Positions 44,951 through 55,265 are shown, counted from the first letter of the stretch. The stretch: 64,000 nucleotides of DNA from Streptococcus sanguinis (GCF_003943735.1 NZ_RJMV01000002.1:128208-192207); one strand, 5' to 3'. The notes: a model not told the origin generated them from the letters alone. A program made the numbers and translations.

Positions 44951-45811
44951 ATGTCAGATAAAGATGGTCAAGGTCAAGTGCAAGGGGCTTGGCAAGAAAA
45001 TCAAACTAGCAGCCAGCCATTGCAAGGGAATTTCCAGCAGATTCAGCCGCAAGGATTGCCTGATAAGAAGGGTAATATCGGAAAAGTCATAGGACTTTCA
45101 ATTTTTGCTCTCATAATTGGTCTTTTGATTGGCAGCGGTTCAGCTTATTTTATCGGCAAGCAGGCGCAGACAAATAAGGATATTCAAAGGATTAAGCGTC
45201 TGAGTAAGGCTCAGGAAGAAGCCAAAGACAAGAGTGACAGCTTTACTACAGACGGGCAGTCGGTTCAGTTTAATTGGACATTGAAAGACTTGGGACGGTT
45301 GAGCTATACAAATGATGAAGGATTAGGCCTGACGGCTGATCAAATCGTTGAAACTTATGGCTTGGCTAGTTCAGCAGAATATGATCGTAATCGTCTGTTA
45401 CTCCGATGGGGCCCTTCTGTCAGGGACAAGGAGCAAAATATTTCTTTTCAATTTGATAAAGTTGACCAGAACTACTATCTGAGACAAGTGGTAGTTGGAG
45501 ATTCTTTTAAAGAATATAGAAAAGGGAAGGAAACGACAGATTGGAGCGTATTATCTCCCAAAGACCTTGAACGTTTGAAAAAAGGAGACAAGGAAACAGG
45601 TGAAGGAGGAACAGCTTTATCAGAGGTCCTGAAGAAGCATCCTGTTCCGTCAGAAATTGTCATCACAACCGAACGTGACGTAGATAATAAGATTATCTCC
45701 AACCGTCTGATTGCTGAGGTGACTTATAAAACAGAAGATGGTTATGAATACCTATTGTTTGTAGGCCAGCCAGATGGAAATTTCTTATATATAAAGTCAG
45801 AGGAAATGTAA
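44951..45811 (+). CDS. Membrane-anchored protein of unknown function, paralog 1 of 3
   Basis: I do not recognise a named family. The 286-residue protein has a short Gln-rich cytoplasmic N-terminus, one membrane helix at about residues 45-68, a charged spacer and an extracellular part made of two related units. The first runs from FNWTLKDLGRLSY to about 190; the second starts with LKKGDKETGEGGTALSEVLKK. The signature LKxGDxxTGxxG is shared with the next two genes. AAGGAG precedes the ATG. The layout, a cytoplasmic tail with a single helix and small ectodomain, would fit a sensor or wall-interacting anchor, but nothing shows which. Confidence 0.65.
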   Translation: MSDKDGQGQVQGAWQENQTSSQPLQGNFQQIQPQGLPDKKGNIGKVIGLSIFALIIGLLIGSGSAYFIGKQAQTNKDIQRIKRLSKAQEEAKDKSDSFTTDGQSVQFNWTLKDLGRLSYTNDEGLGLTADQIVETYGLASSAEYDRNRLLLRWGPSVRDKEQNISFQFDKVDQNYYLRQVVVGDSFKEYRKGKETTDWSVLSPKDLERLKKGDKETGEGGTALSEVLKKHPVPSEIVITTERDVDNKIISNRLIAEVTYKTEDGYEYLLFVGQPDGNFLYIKSEEM

Positions 45812-45920
45812 GTTTTTAGTTATTTAGTTTATCTTTTGTAACTGACTGCTTTCAAAGCATTTCGTTATTAAAAGAGAACTGATAAGACTATTGGAAATAA
45901 ACAAGAAAGAGGAAAGAAGA

Positions 45921-46826
45921 TTGACAGAACAGCAAACACAGCATTCTTTTGAGCCTTCAAGGAATGCTCAGTCGCAAGAGGAATTCCCGCATCATTTTCA
46001 ACCTCAGCAGGGCCATGTTTCAAGTCCGCAGGGACCAACCCCACCTTTGGCCAAGAATAAATCTTGGAAAGGAATCCTGATAGGCGGAGCCTTGCTCTCT
46101 CTTGGTCTTGGACTAATCGGAGGGGGAATCTGGGGCTATGGAATGGGAGTAGCGGATGTCATCAAAGGTGAATATCCTGTGCTCCATCCTTTGGCAGATG
46201 CTAGGGAATCAAAGAGAGATCAATCAGATCAGTACATTGACCCCGATACTACTGAGTTCAAGTGGGACATTGATAGTTTGTCAGAGTTACGGTTCAATAC
46301 TATTCAGACAGATACGAATGGTACTTCTGTGGAAGATATTCTTGATAAATATGGCAAGGCTTTAAAAGAAGAAATCTCTCGTGACAGCCTTGATTTAGAG
46401 TGGGGAACGCTTCAAGATTCTGATGATGAGGAGGACTGGCCAGTTTATTATACAGATCAAACCGCTTCTCTGGCTTTTGAGAAGAAAAAAGATGGTTTCT
46501 ATCTGAATAGCCTTCATATCTATAATATTCGCTTTGAAGGAAGCAAACATAATGCTGAGGACGAAGCGATGGCGGCTGATTACTTTGAAAAATTGAAAAA
46601 AGGCGATGCAAAGACTGGTAAAGATGGCATTTCCTATAAGGAAGTTTTTAAGGAATATGGCAGTCCGCGAAGTATCTCTATTCGTGTAGATGAAGATTTC
46701 AATGAGGATACTAGTCAAACCATTATGGAGGTGGCTTATGACGCTCCTAATGATGGTACTTACAGGTTGTTCTTCGTTCAGCAGGAGGACGGAAACTATC
46801 TTTTGTCCACTACTGCCAATAAATAA
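45921..46826 (+). CDS. Membrane-anchored protein of unknown function, paralog 2 of 3
   Basis: The 301-residue protein has the same layout as its neighbours: a Gln/Pro/His-rich N-terminus of about 50 residues, one membrane helix at about 51-75, and an ectodomain with two units, FKWDIDSLSELRF and LKKGDAKTGKDGISYKEVFK. I chose the TTG at 45921 because AGAGGA lies about 8 bases upstream and the protein then starts MTEQQ, like MSDKD and MSEQN in the other two. An upstream TTG at 45891 has no ribosome site. The ectodomain is rich in acidic residues. Confidence 0.62.
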   Translation: MTEQQTQHSFEPSRNAQSQEEFPHHFQPQQGHVSSPQGPTPPLAKNKSWKGILIGGALLSLGLGLIGGGIWGYGMGVADVIKGEYPVLHPLADARESKRDQSDQYIDPDTTEFKWDIDSLSELRFNTIQTDTNGTSVEDILDKYGKALKEEISRDSLDLEWGTLQDSDDEEDWPVYYTDQTASLAFEKKKDGFYLNSLHIYNIRFEGSKHNAEDEAMAADYFEKLKKGDAKTGKDGISYKEVFKEYGSPRSISIRVDEDFNEDTSQTIMEVAYDAPNDGTYRLFFVQQEDGNYLLSTTANK

Positions 46827-46856
46827 AATAGAACTCGAATAATAAAAGGAGAAACG

Positions 46857-47870
46857 ATGTCAGAACAAAATAAACCGCAGGAACAATCTTTAGAAGGATT
46901 AGCTCCATATCCACAGCAAGTCCAGTCATCAGACTCAGGACAATTTGTAGCTAACTCAACAGAGGGGCAGCCTCTTCCAGTAGAAGGGGGCAGTCCTGAA
47001 ATGCCGAATCCTAATCAAGATTTTGGTGTTCAGCAACCCATTTTTGACGCTCCACAGCAGCAGATGCCTCAGCAGGATAATTGGGGAAATCCCGCTTTTC
47101 AAGAAGCAACGTCTCAGGGATTTAATCCAGCTGGTCAGAACTTTGCCGGACCACAGCAAGCTGCAAACTTCGCTGGCCAGCCAAGTCCAGAGCCAAAGAA
47201 AAATAGTACGGGCAAGCTGATAGGATTTTTAGGAATAGGTCTGGCAGCGGGACTATTGCTAGGAGGTCTTGGCGGCTATTTCCTAAATGATTTTATGAGT
47301 GGGGGAAGTGTGCCAAGTCTGTCTCGAAAGGGACATCAAAGCGATGTTGCTTCTTTTGTGGCTCCGTCAAAAGAGGATGTGTATGAATGGGAAGTGAAAG
47401 ACCTTGAAAAGCTGAGCATTGTTAGTGCGGATGATGAAGGATTGACCCCTGAACAAGTAGTCAAAGATTTTGGCTTGGCCAGCAGTGTGACGTTTCAAGA
47501 AGAAGGGCTCTCATTGTCTTGGTTACCTGACTCTAGTTATACCACTCTGACCTTTATGAAACACGAGGATGGCAGCTACCATCTTCAGGGTATGAGTATT
47601 ATGCCCGGCAGTGATGACTATAATCAAAAGGTATCTAGCCAGATTACAGAGAACTTAAAGACGGGTGATGCGGAAACAGGCGAGGGCGGTTCTTCCTTTA
47701 AAGAAGTAATCAAGGAATACCCAGAATATCAACATATTTCAGTTTATGGGGATGGTGAATCAGAGCCGAAGATGCTTGTAAACTATGAAACATCTTCAAA
47801 TAAGGAAATAACTTTGACTTTTATCCGTCAGGAAAACGGACAGTACCTATTGAGTAATCTTTCTAAATAG
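46857..47870 (+). CDS. Membrane-anchored protein of unknown function, paralog 3 of 3
   Basis: The 337-residue protein has the longest cytoplasmic part of the three, about 118 residues rich in Gln, Pro, Asn and Gly and probably disordered, then one membrane helix at about 120-145 and two ectodomain units (YEWEVKDLEKLSI and LKTGDAETGEGGSSFKEVIK). It follows paralog 2 by 30 bp with an AAGGAG site. The N-terminal tail varies in length between paralogs while the ectodomain stays constant, which suggests the outside part carries the function. Confidence 0.65.
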   Translation: MSEQNKPQEQSLEGLAPYPQQVQSSDSGQFVANSTEGQPLPVEGGSPEMPNPNQDFGVQQPIFDAPQQQMPQQDNWGNPAFQEATSQGFNPAGQNFAGPQQAANFAGQPSPEPKKNSTGKLIGFLGIGLAAGLLLGGLGGYFLNDFMSGGSVPSLSRKGHQSDVASFVAPSKEDVYEWEVKDLEKLSIVSADDEGLTPEQVVKDFGLASSVTFQEEGLSLSWLPDSSYTTLTFMKHEDGSYHLQGMSIMPGSDDYNQKVSSQITENLKTGDAETGEGGSSFKEVIKEYPEYQHISVYGDGESEPKMLVNYETSSNKEITLTFIRQENGQYLLSNLSK

Positions 47871-47883
47871 AATAAATGAATAG

Positions 47884-47985
47884 GAGTGCTTATCTTACAA
47901 GCTAGAAGCTCTGAACGGTACGCAAAAGATCAAAATGACCATTGATGCCAACAGTGGGAACATTTTGAACGAAAGAATTAAATAA
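47884..47985 (+). pseudogene. 3' remnant of a PepSY-domain gene
   Basis: A frame starting after a stop codon reads SYKLEALNGTQKIKMTID then ANSGNILNERIK and stop. This is the typical C-terminal end of a PepSY domain. There is no start codon or ribosome site and nothing upstream matches, so it is the leftover end of a deleted gene. Confidence 0.65.
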
Positions 47986-48019
47986 TATCGTTGATATATA
48001 GTTTGGAATTGCTTTGTTG

Positions 48020-48046
48020 GGCACGGACGAAAGTTCGTGCCTTTTT
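48020..48046 (+). terminator. Terminator after the three-paralog locus
   Basis: GGCACGGAC pairs with GTTCGTGCC around GAAA (one wobble), followed by five T residues. Confidence 0.85.
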
Positions 48047-48219
48047 ACAATCCGTATCTCATGTAGAGAATCTTATAGGAGTTTTGCAATCCTTTTTTTT
48101 GTGTTATAATATTGTCTAATCAAGCTTCTTGGTTTGCTTCAATTGTTCTTCAAGTTGTTGGAGATTGAGGAGATAAACAAACTAAAAGGCTAAACTATTC
48201 ACGAATCGAGGGAAGAATC

Positions 48220-48918
48220 ATGTCTGCTACTAAAATGAACGCTCAAGAAATTATCAAATTTATCGCTGATGCCAAGAAAAAAACTCCGGTCAAGGTGACC
48301 TTTGATGGAGAATTGCACGGTTCGATTCCTTGGTCTGTTGTGAAGTTAGGCAATGTTCTTTTTGGAGACTGGGAAGAAATTAAGCCGCTCCTAGTGAACT
48401 TAGAGGAAAATAAGACCTATGTCGTGGAGCAGGATGCTCGCAACTCAGCGGTGCCGCTTTTGGACAAGCGCGATATCAATGCCCGTATTGAGCCGAGCGC
48501 TATTATCCGTGACCAAGTCGAAATTGGTGATAATGTAGTCATCATGATGGGGGCAGTTATCAATATCGGTGCGGAGATTGGTGCTGGAACTATGATTGAT
48601 ATGGGTGCCATTCTGGGTGGTCGAGCAATTGTTGGTAAAAACAGTCATGTCGGTGCTGGTGCGGTTCTGGCGGGAGTCATTGAGCCGGCTAGTGCTGAGC
48701 CAGTTCGGGTTGGCGATAACGTGCTGATTGGTGCCAATGCGGTTGTGATTGAAGGTGTACAAATTGGCAGTGGTTCCGTTGTTGCAGCTGGTGCGATTGT
48801 GACTCAGGATGTTCCGGAAAATGTAGTAGTTGCTGGCGTTCCGGCACGAGTTATCAAGACCATTGACGAGAAGACCCAGCAGAAGACAGCTCTGGAAGAC
48901 GCTCTGCGTACTCTTTAA
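48220..48918 (+). CDS. dapH: Tetrahydrodipicolinate N-acetyltransferase
   Basis: DapH acetylates tetrahydrodipicolinate in the acetylase branch of lysine biosynthesis. The 232-residue protein has an N-terminal alpha domain and a left-handed beta helix of hexapeptide repeats ([20 protein letters not shown] onward). Streptococci use lysine, not diaminopimelate, in peptidoglycan, so this serves lysine supply. The deacetylase of the same pathway follows 76 bp downstream. Confidence 0.94.
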   Translation: MSATKMNAQEIIKFIADAKKKTPVKVTFDGELHGSIPWSVVKLGNVLFGDWEEIKPLLVNLEENKTYVVEQDARNSAVPLLDKRDINARIEPSAIIRDQVEIGDNVVIMMGAVINIGAEIGAGTMIDMGAILGGRAIVGKNSHVGAGAVLAGVIEPASAEPVRVGDNVLIGANAVVIEGVQIGSGSVVAAGAIVTQDVPENVVVAGVPARVIKTIDEKTQQKTALEDALRTL

Positions 48919-48994
48919 AAATAGCATAAAGATGAATTGATTGGGTGCGGCCCGACACTTTGACTGGTCTGACAAGATTTTAAAGGAAAGAAAA

Positions 48995-50128
48995 ATGCTT
49001 GATTATCTGAACATTCGCCGTGATTTACACCAGATAGCAGAAATCGGTCTGGAAGAATACAAGACCCATGCCTACCTGATGCAGGTCATTGATGGCCTGA
49101 CAGCTGGCCTAGACTTTGTGGAAATTCGAACTTGGCGGACTGGTATTTTGGTCTTTATCAAGGGAAGTTCACCGGATAAGACGATTGGCTGGCGGACAGA
49201 TATTGATGGCCTTCCGATTGTGGAGGAGACGGGTCTGGACTTTGCCAGTACCCATGAAGGCCGGATGCATGCCTGCGGACACGATATGCACATGACGGTT
49301 GCCCTAGGCCTGCTGGAACAAGCTGTGAGCACTCAGCCTACCCACAATCTCCTCTTTCTCTTTCAGCCTGCAGAGGAAAATGAAGCTGGCGGTATGCTTA
49401 TGTATGAAGACGGTGCCTTTGGCGACTGGCTGCCAGATGAATTTTACGGTCTCCATGTGCGACCGGATCTCAAGGTCGGCGATATTGCCACTAACAGAGG
49501 AACCCTTTTTGCTGGTACCTGTGAAGTTAAGCTGACCTTTAAGGGGAAGGGAGGTCATGCAGCCTTTCCTCATGAAGCCAACGATGCCTTGGTGGCAGCT
49601 AGCTACTTTATCACCCAGGTGCAGACCATTGTCAGTCGCAATGTCGATCCTATCGAGGGGGCGGTTGTAACCTTTGGTTCGCTCCATGCTGGCACGACCA
49701 ACAATGTCATCGCAGAAACTGCCTTTCTGCATGGCACCATTCGGACTCTGACTCAGGAGATGAACCTCTTGACCCAGAAGCGCTTACGGGAAATAGCAGA
49801 GGGGCTAGCCCAAAGTTTCGGTCTGGAATTGGACTTGGAGCTTAAACAAGGTGGCTATCTGCCTGTAGAAAATCATCCTGGTCTAGCAGACGAATTGATG
49901 GACTTTTTCCAGAAGGAAGAAGAAGTGGAGCTGATTGATATTGCGCCGGCTATGACAGGCGAGGATTTCGGTTATCTGCTCAGCAAGGTCAAGGGCGTCA
50001 TGTTCTGGCTGGGAGTGGATAGTCCCTATGCCCTCCATCATCCCAAGATGACACCGGACGAGGCAGCACTGCCCTTTGCGATTGAAAAGATTGGGAAATT
50101 CCTAGATTATAAAATCAACGAAAGATAA
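48995..50128 (+). CDS. N-acetyldiaminopimelate deacetylase
   Basis: This M20-family amidohydrolase removes the acetyl group from N-acetyl-diaminopimelate. The 377-residue protein has [30 protein letters not shown] with metal ligands, [10 protein letters not shown] and the [14 protein letters not shown] motif. Function within lysine synthesis is set by the adjacent dapH. The ATG at 48995 has AAAGGAAAG upstream; the open frame extends 18 codons further without a ribosome site. Confidence 0.9.
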   Translation: MLDYLNIRRDLHQIAEIGLEEYKTHAYLMQVIDGLTAGLDFVEIRTWRTGILVFIKGSSPDKTIGWRTDIDGLPIVEETGLDFASTHEGRMHACGHDMHMTVALGLLEQAVSTQPTHNLLFLFQPAEENEAGGMLMYEDGAFGDWLPDEFYGLHVRPDLKVGDIATNRGTLFAGTCEVKLTFKGKGGHAAFPHEANDALVAASYFITQVQTIVSRNVDPIEGAVVTFGSLHAGTTNNVIAETAFLHGTIRTLTQEMNLLTQKRLREIAEGLAQSFGLELDLELKQGGYLPVENHPGLADELMDFFQKEEEVELIDIAPAMTGEDFGYLLSKVKGVMFWLGVDSPYALHHPKMTPDEAALPFAIEKIGKFLDYKINER

Positions 50129-50148
50129 GAAAAAGGTGGACGAGCTGC

Positions 50149-50685
50149 ATGAAAGAAGAGCTGAGACAAACTGTACTGAACCAGATGAAGAAACTGTCAG
50201 GAAAAGAAAAAGAGCTGGCAGATAGCTGGCTGACCCAGCACTTGCTCAGTTCAGCAGCTTATCAAAAAGCTCAGGTTATTGCTACCTATCTTTCTATGCC
50301 GCATGAAGTCTCAACTGCAGCCTTTATCAAGCAGGCTCAGTTGGACGGCAAGCGGGTTTTAGTGCCTAAGACCTATGGCCAGGGTCGGATGATATTTGTG
50401 GATTATGATGAAAGTTGCCTGCAAAAAAGCTCTTTTGGACTTATGGAGCCGATAAGTGAAGAGGCTGTGGATAAGACAGAAATTGATCTGATTCATGTGC
50501 CGGGTGTGGTCTTCAATTCTCAAGGGTTTCGGATTGGTTACGGCGGTGGCTACTATGACCGCTATCTAGCTGATTTTGCGGGAGCATCTATCAGCAGCAT
50601 CTATAGTTTTCAAAAGTCTGATTTTGAGCCCGATTATCACGATATAGCAGTAAAGGAAGTGTTGACTTATGAACTACATCTATGA
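50149..50685 (+). CDS. 5-formyltetrahydrofolate cyclo-ligase
   Basis: This enzyme converts 5-formyltetrahydrofolate to methenyltetrahydrofolate, returning a stored folate to one-carbon metabolism. The 178-residue protein has the conserved FGLMEP motif, VPGVVFNSQGFRIGYGGGYYDRYL with the GYGGGYYDR substrate site. AAGGTGG precedes the ATG. Its 3' end overlaps the rhomboid gene by 17 bp. Confidence 0.93.
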   Translation: MKEELRQTVLNQMKKLSGKEKELADSWLTQHLLSSAAYQKAQVIATYLSMPHEVSTAAFIKQAQLDGKRVLVPKTYGQGRMIFVDYDESCLQKSSFGLMEPISEEAVDKTEIDLIHVPGVVFNSQGFRIGYGGGYYDRYLADFAGASISSIYSFQKSDFEPDYHDIAVKEVLTYELHL

Positions 50686-51352
50686 TAAAAAATATCCTGT
50701 GACCAGTATTTTGCTAATTTTGACAACACTTGTCTTTGTGGGTATGCTTATTTTACGTGGTTTTTCTTATGCTGAAGAACAAACTGTCTTTGAATTTGGA
50801 GCAGTTTTTTCTCCAACCATTATCATGTATCCTGCTCAGATATGGCGTCTCTTTTCTGCTATCTTTGTGCATATTGGCTTGGAGCACTTTGTGGTAAATG
50901 CTGTTACTCTTTATTTTATTGGACGGCAGGCAGAAGATATTTTTGGATCGCGAAATTTCTTTCTGCTCTATATGATGTCTGGCCTGATGGGAAATATCTT
51001 TGTCTTCTTTTTCAGTCCAGATGCTCTATCAGCAGGAGCTTCAACCGCCTTGTTTGGACTTTTTGCCTCTATCGTGACCCTGCAATATATCGTTCGCGAC
51101 AGCTATATTCAGCAGCTGGGGCAGTCTTATATGACCTTGATTGTGGTCAATATCATCTTTAGTTTCATGCCTGGTATCAGCCTGGCGGGGCATTTGGGCG
51201 GTTTGATTGGCGGCATACTCTGCGCGGTCATTTTACCTGTAAAAGGCTCGAGCAATGCTTTTAAACCAGCTCAGCGCTGGCTGGTCTTGTTTGGCTATCT
51301 TGCCTTAGCGGCCCTTCTGATTTTTCTAGGCTTTCATCATTCCTTGATTTAA
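50669..51352 (+). CDS. Rhomboid-family intramembrane serine protease
   Basis: The 227-residue protein has about seven membrane segments. The catalytic Ser is in the SAGASTALFGLFA motif (GxSx) and the catalytic His in SLAGHLGGLIGG, so it should be an active protease cleaving membrane proteins within the bilayer. Its start lies inside the upstream folate gene with an AAGGAAGTG site, so the two are coupled. The natural substrate is not known from the sequence. Confidence 0.92.
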   Translation: MNYIYDKKYPVTSILLILTTLVFVGMLILRGFSYAEEQTVFEFGAVFSPTIIMYPAQIWRLFSAIFVHIGLEHFVVNAVTLYFIGRQAEDIFGSRNFFLLYMMSGLMGNIFVFFFSPDALSAGASTALFGLFASIVTLQYIVRDSYIQQLGQSYMTLIVVNIIFSFMPGISLAGHLGGLIGGILCAVILPVKGSSNAFKPAQRWLVLFGYLALAALLIFLGFHHSLI

Positions 51353-51383
51353 TGAGTCTTTAGAAAATAACTGATGAGATATC

Positions 51384-51411
51384 AAAAAAGAGGTTGATAA
51401 ACCTCTTTTTT
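51384..51411. terminator. Bidirectional terminator between rhomboid gene and galU
   Basis: AAAAAGAGGTT pairs with AACCTCTTTTT around GATA. Confidence 0.88.
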
Positions 51412-51452
51412 ATAGCTAAAATTTTATTTTCAACGTTAGTTGTTTGAATCAA

Positions 51453-52358
51453 TTATTTTTTCTCTTGTTTTTTCTCTAGTTTATGGCCCAAGTCAATGAT
51501 ATACTGCTTCAAGGAGTCTTTGACTTGCGGATGCTTGAGGGCATAGTCGATAGAAGTTTTCATAAAGCCGAACTTGTCACCGACATCATAGCGATCTCCC
51601 TTGAATTCACGAGCGAACACGCGCTGCGTCTTGTTGAGAGTATCAATTGCATCGGTCAGCTGAATCTCATTTCCAGCACCTGGCTCTTGCTTTTCCAAGA
51701 TTTCAAAAATTTCTGGTGTCAGCAAGTAGCGGCCGATAATAGCCAAATCACTCGGTGCATCTTCAGGTTTTGGCTTTTCGACAAAAGTTTCCACGCTGTA
51801 GAGACCTTTGACACCTTCGCCTTGAGGGGCAATCACACCATAAGAGGAAACTTCATCATGAGGGACCTGCATGACAGCGATGGTAGAAGCATGAGTAGCT
51901 TCGTAGTCATCAATCAATTGCTTGGTTAGGGGTACAGCCTTATCATTGGTGATGTCCATGAGGTCATCGCCCAGCATGACAACAAAAGGTTCGTTTCCTA
52001 CGAAAGCCTTGGCCTGAAGGACAGCATCTCCCAGTCCGCGCGGATGGCTCTGACGGATGAAGTGCAGACCGATACCAGTGGTTTCATCGACCAATTTGAG
52101 CAAGTCGTCTTTACCCTTTTCTTTGAGGTTATATTCTAATTCAAAGTTTGAGTCAAAGTGGTCTTCGATTGAGCGTTTTGACTTACCTGTGACAACTAGA
52201 ATATCTTCAATTCCAGATTTGAGAGCTTCCTCGACGATGAACTGGATGGTTGGCTTGTCGACGATCGGCAGCATTTCCTTAGCTAGAGCTTTAGTAGCTG
52301 GCAGGAAGCGGGTTCCGAGACCAGCTGCAGGGATGACGGCTTTCTTAACTTTTGACAT
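51453..52358 (-). CDS. galU: UTP-glucose-1-phosphate uridylyltransferase
   Basis: GalU makes UDP-glucose, the precursor of capsule, teichoic acid and glycolipid sugars. The 301-residue protein starts with [20 protein letters not shown] and contains the [11 protein letters not shown] motif and [20 protein letters not shown]. The ATG at 52358 has AAAGGAAAT upstream; the frame extends 18 codons further but without a site. It follows gpsA by 16 bp in the same operon, as is usual in streptococci. Confidence 0.96.
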   Translation of the reverse strand: MSKVKKAVIPAAGLGTRFLPATKALAKEMLPIVDKPTIQFIVEEALKSGIEDILVVTGKSKRSIEDHFDSNFELEYNLKEKGKDDLLKLVDETTGIGLHFIRQSHPRGLGDAVLQAKAFVGNEPFVVMLGDDLMDITNDKAVPLTKQLIDDYEATHASTIAVMQVPHDEVSSYGVIAPQGEGVKGLYSVETFVEKPKPEDAPSDLAIIGRYLLTPEIFEILEKQEPGAGNEIQLTDAIDTLNKTQRVFAREFKGDRYDVGDKFGFMKTSIDYALKHPQVKDSLKQYIIDLGHKLEKKQEKK

Positions 52359-52374
52359 AATTATTTCCTTTCTA

Positions 52375-53397
52375 TTAGAACGAAGTCCATTCGTTCTCAG
52401 CCTTAAATTCATTGTTCATGATTTCATAAATGGCTTCTTTGATATTCCAGTTTTGATAAATAACCTTATAAATAGCCTGGGTGATCGGCATATAAACATC
52501 CAGCTCTTGGGCCAGTTCATAGGCAGCCTTGGTGGTAGAAATTCCTTCGATAACCATGCCCATATTGGCTTCAATATCAGCTAACTTCTCGCCGCGTCCT
52601 AGAGCATTGCCGGCCCGCCAGTTGCGGGAGTGGACAGAAGTCCCTGTGACAATCAGGTCACCGACACCAGATAGGCCGCTGTAAGTCAGAGGATTGGCTC
52701 CTAACTTGACACCTAGACGCGTGATTTCGGCCAGACCGCGTGTGATAATAGCTGCCTTGGCGTTGTCACCATAGCCTAATCCATGGAGAGCACCAGCTCC
52801 GACTGCGATGATGTTTTTCAGAGCGCCGGCAGTCTCCACTCCGATAACGTCGGTATTGGTGTATAGGCGGAAGTAGTGATTGCTGAAGAGCTCCTGCACA
52901 TACTTAGCTGTTTCTAGGTCCTTAGAAGCAGCAGTAATTAGGGTAATATCGCGTACAATGGTTTCCTCAGCATGGCTAGGACCTGAGACGACGACAATCT
53001 CGCTGCGTAGCTCTGCAGGGATTTCTTCTTCTAGGATGGTTGAAATCCGTTCGTGGGTATTGGGCTCCAGTCCCTTGGAGGCGTGCATGATTTTCACCTT
53101 GTGGTCTAGGGCTTGAGCCACTTGTTTGGCTACCAGACGGGTTACCTTGGTAGGAACGACAAAAAGCACGGCATCCGCATCTTTTAAAGCTTCTTCTAAG
53201 TCATGATAGGCCTTGATGTTTTCGTCTAGTACAATATCTTTGAAATAGCGTTTATTGGTGTGTTCGTCGTTGATTTCGTTGATTTGCTCAGCGATATTTC
53301 CCCAAATACGAACCTCGTGTCCGTTGTCATTTAACACTTGTGATAAGGCCGTTCCCCAAGAACCAGGACCAATCACAGCAACTCGTTGTTTATCCAT
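52375..53397 (-). CDS. gpsA: Glycerol-3-phosphate dehydrogenase [NAD(P)+]
   Basis: GpsA reduces dihydroxyacetone phosphate to glycerol-3-phosphate for phospholipid and teichoic acid synthesis. The 340-residue protein has the [17 protein letters not shown] dinucleotide motif, the VSGPSHAEE motif and [20 protein letters not shown] with the catalytic Lys. AAGGAG precedes the ATG. It is the first gene of the gpsA-galU unit on the minus strand. Confidence 0.96.
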   Translation of the reverse strand: MDKQRVAVIGPGSWGTALSQVLNDNGHEVRIWGNIAEQINEINDEHTNKRYFKDIVLDENIKAYHDLEEALKDADAVLFVVPTKVTRLVAKQVAQALDHKVKIMHASKGLEPNTHERISTILEEEIPAELRSEIVVVSGPSHAEETIVRDITLITAASKDLETAKYVQELFSNHYFRLYTNTDVIGVETAGALKNIIAVGAGALHGLGYGDNAKAAIITRGLAEITRLGVKLGANPLTYSGLSGVGDLIVTGTSVHSRNWRAGNALGRGEKLADIEANMGMVIEGISTTKAAYELAQELDVYMPITQAIYKVIYQNWNIKEAIYEIMNNEFKAENEWTSF

Positions 53398-53490
53398 ATC
53401 TTCTCCTTATGATGAAATTCCGAGTCTGAATTTAAATCAGTTTTAGAGTTCTATATCTCATTTTACCATATAATATAAGAAATTTCTTGC

Positions 53491-53518
53491 TTGACATTGT
53501 TTTTATCTGTGATATAGT
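53491..53518 (+). promoter_or_regulatory. Promoter of the ABC exporter operon
   Basis: TTGACA, 16 bp and TATAGT precede the first ABC gene by about 40 bp. Confidence 0.75.
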
Positions 53519-53557
53519 AAGGAAACTAAGTCAAATATGAAAAAAGTAGGAGGAAGC

Positions 53558-55264
53558 ATGTTTTTTAAAAGTCTATTACGGTATAAATGGTATGCACTGA
53601 GTTCGCTTTTGATGACCTCATTGATGATTGCCAGCTCTCTTTTACTGCCCTGGTTTTTAAAGCACATCTTAGATGCTCTGCAGGAGCAAAATAGCCAGAC
53701 CATCTACAGTATGGGCGGTTGGCTGATTGGCATCGGTTTAGTTGGACTGGTGGCAGGAGGGATTAATGTGACCTTGGCGGCTTACATTGCCCAGGCTGTC
53801 TCATCGGATCTCCGTGAGGAGACTTTCCGCAAGATTCAGACCTTTTCTTATGCCAATATCGAGGAATTTAACGCTGGAAATCTAGTCGTGCGGATGACGA
53901 ATGACATCAATCAGATTCAAAATGTGACTATGATGCTCTTTCAAATTCTTCTTCGCTTGCCCATTCTTTTTATCGGATCAGTTATCTTGGCCATTGTGAC
54001 CATGCCCTCTCTCTGGTGGATTATCTTCTTGCTGATTGTGCTCATAGCTGGTCTAACGGCTGTCATGATGGGGATGATGGGGCCTCGTTTTAAGAAATTC
54101 CAGACTCTTTTGGATAAGATCAATGCCATTGCTAAGGAAAATCTTCGTGGTGTGCGAGTGGTCAAGTCCTTCGTTCGGGAGGAAGATCAGTTTCATAAGT
54201 TCAGTCAGGTGTCTGATGAACTTTTGTCAGAGAATCTCTATATTGGCTACGCTTTTTCAATCATTGAGCCAATGATGATGTTGGTCGGCTACAGCTCTGT
54301 TTACTTGGCTATCTGGACTCTATCTGGCATGATTCAGGCGGAGCCAGGACTGGTCAGCTCTATCGCTTCTTTTATCGGTTATCTGAGCCAGATTATTTTC
54401 ACTATCATTATGGTTGGTTTCTTGGGAAATGGCGTGACGAGGGGAATCATTTCTATCCGTCGGATCAAGGAAGTATTGGCGACGGAGCCAGCTATGACTT
54501 TCCCAGACTCACCAGATGAAGAACTAGAAGGCAGCATCAGCTTTGAGCATGTGACTTTTTCCTATCCCAACGATGACGAGCCAATGCTAAAGGACATCAG
54601 CTTTGATGTTGAGCCTGGGCAAATGATTGGCGTTGTCGGTGCGACAGGTGCTGGTAAGTCCACCTTGGCCCAGCTGATTCCTCGTCTTTTTGACCCGCAG
54701 GAAGGTTCTGTCAAGATTGGCGGTCGAGATCTGCGAGAGCTTAGTCAGGGAACTCTTCGTAAAAATGTTTCCATCGTGCTCCAGCGGGCGATTCTATTTA
54801 GCGGGACCATTGCGGACAATCTCCGTCAGGGCAAGCTCAACGCTTCGCTGCCTGAGATGGAGCGGGCGGCTCGCATTGCCCAAGCCAGTGAATTTATCAG
54901 CCGTATGGAAGAGAGTTTTGACAGTGCAGTGGAGGAGCGTGGCAGCAACTTCTCTGGCGGTCAGAAGCAGCGGATGTCCATTGCCAGAGGTGTTGTCAAC
55001 AATCCCAATATTTTGATTTTAGATGATTCGACCTCGGCCTTGGATGCCAAGTCAGAAAAGCTGGTTCAAGAAGCCTTGAATAAAGAGCTGCAAGGAACGA
55101 CAACGATTATCATTGCTCAAAAGATTAGCTCTGTTGTACATGCAGATAAGATTCTAGTCTTGGATCAAGGACGGCTGATTGGTCAAGGGACGCATGCGGA
55201 ATTGGTCGCCACTAACGATGTCTACCGTGAAATCTACGAAACTCAGAAAGGAAAGGAGGACTAA
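53558..55264 (+). CDS. Heterodimeric ABC exporter, subunit 1 (degenerate ATPase site)
   Basis: The 568-residue protein has a six-helix membrane domain and a C-terminal ATPase domain with Walker A GATGAGKST and signature NFSGGQKQRMSIARG. The Walker B end reads LILDDSTSALD, with Asp where the catalytic Glu should be, and the H-loop reads IIIAQKISS, with Gln in place of His. This is the usual pattern for the non-catalytic site of heterodimeric exporters such as LmrCD, BmrCD and pneumococcal PatAB. I chose ATG 53558 because AGGAGG lies just before; an ATG 21 bp upstream has no site. Substrates are probably drugs or lipids but cannot be read from sequence. Confidence 0.9.
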   Translation: MFFKSLLRYKWYALSSLLMTSLMIASSLLLPWFLKHILDALQEQNSQTIYSMGGWLIGIGLVGLVAGGINVTLAAYIAQAVSSDLREETFRKIQTFSYANIEEFNAGNLVVRMTNDINQIQNVTMMLFQILLRLPILFIGSVILAIVTMPSLWWIIFLLIVLIAGLTAVMMGMMGPRFKKFQTLLDKINAIAKENLRGVRVVKSFVREEDQFHKFSQVSDELLSENLYIGYAFSIIEPMMMLVGYSSVYLAIWTLSGMIQAEPGLVSSIASFIGYLSQIIFTIIMVGFLGNGVTRGIISIRRIKEVLATEPAMTFPDSPDEELEGSISFEHVTFSYPNDDEPMLKDISFDVEPGQMIGVVGATGAGKSTLAQLIPRLFDPQEGSVKIGGRDLRELSQGTLRKNVSIVLQRAILFSGTIADNLRQGKLNASLPEMERAARIAQASEFISRMEESFDSAVEERGSNFSGGQKQRMSIARGVVNNPNILILDDSTSALDAKSEKLVQEALNKELQGTTTIIIAQKISSVVHADKILVLDQGRLIGQGTHAELVATNDVYREIYETQKGKED

Positions 55265-55265
55265 G

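Noticed and set aside
48445..48975. Long minus-strand open frame of 176 codons opposite dapH
   Set aside because: The composition (many Asn, Thr and His) is a reflection of hexapeptide-repeat codons on the real strand.
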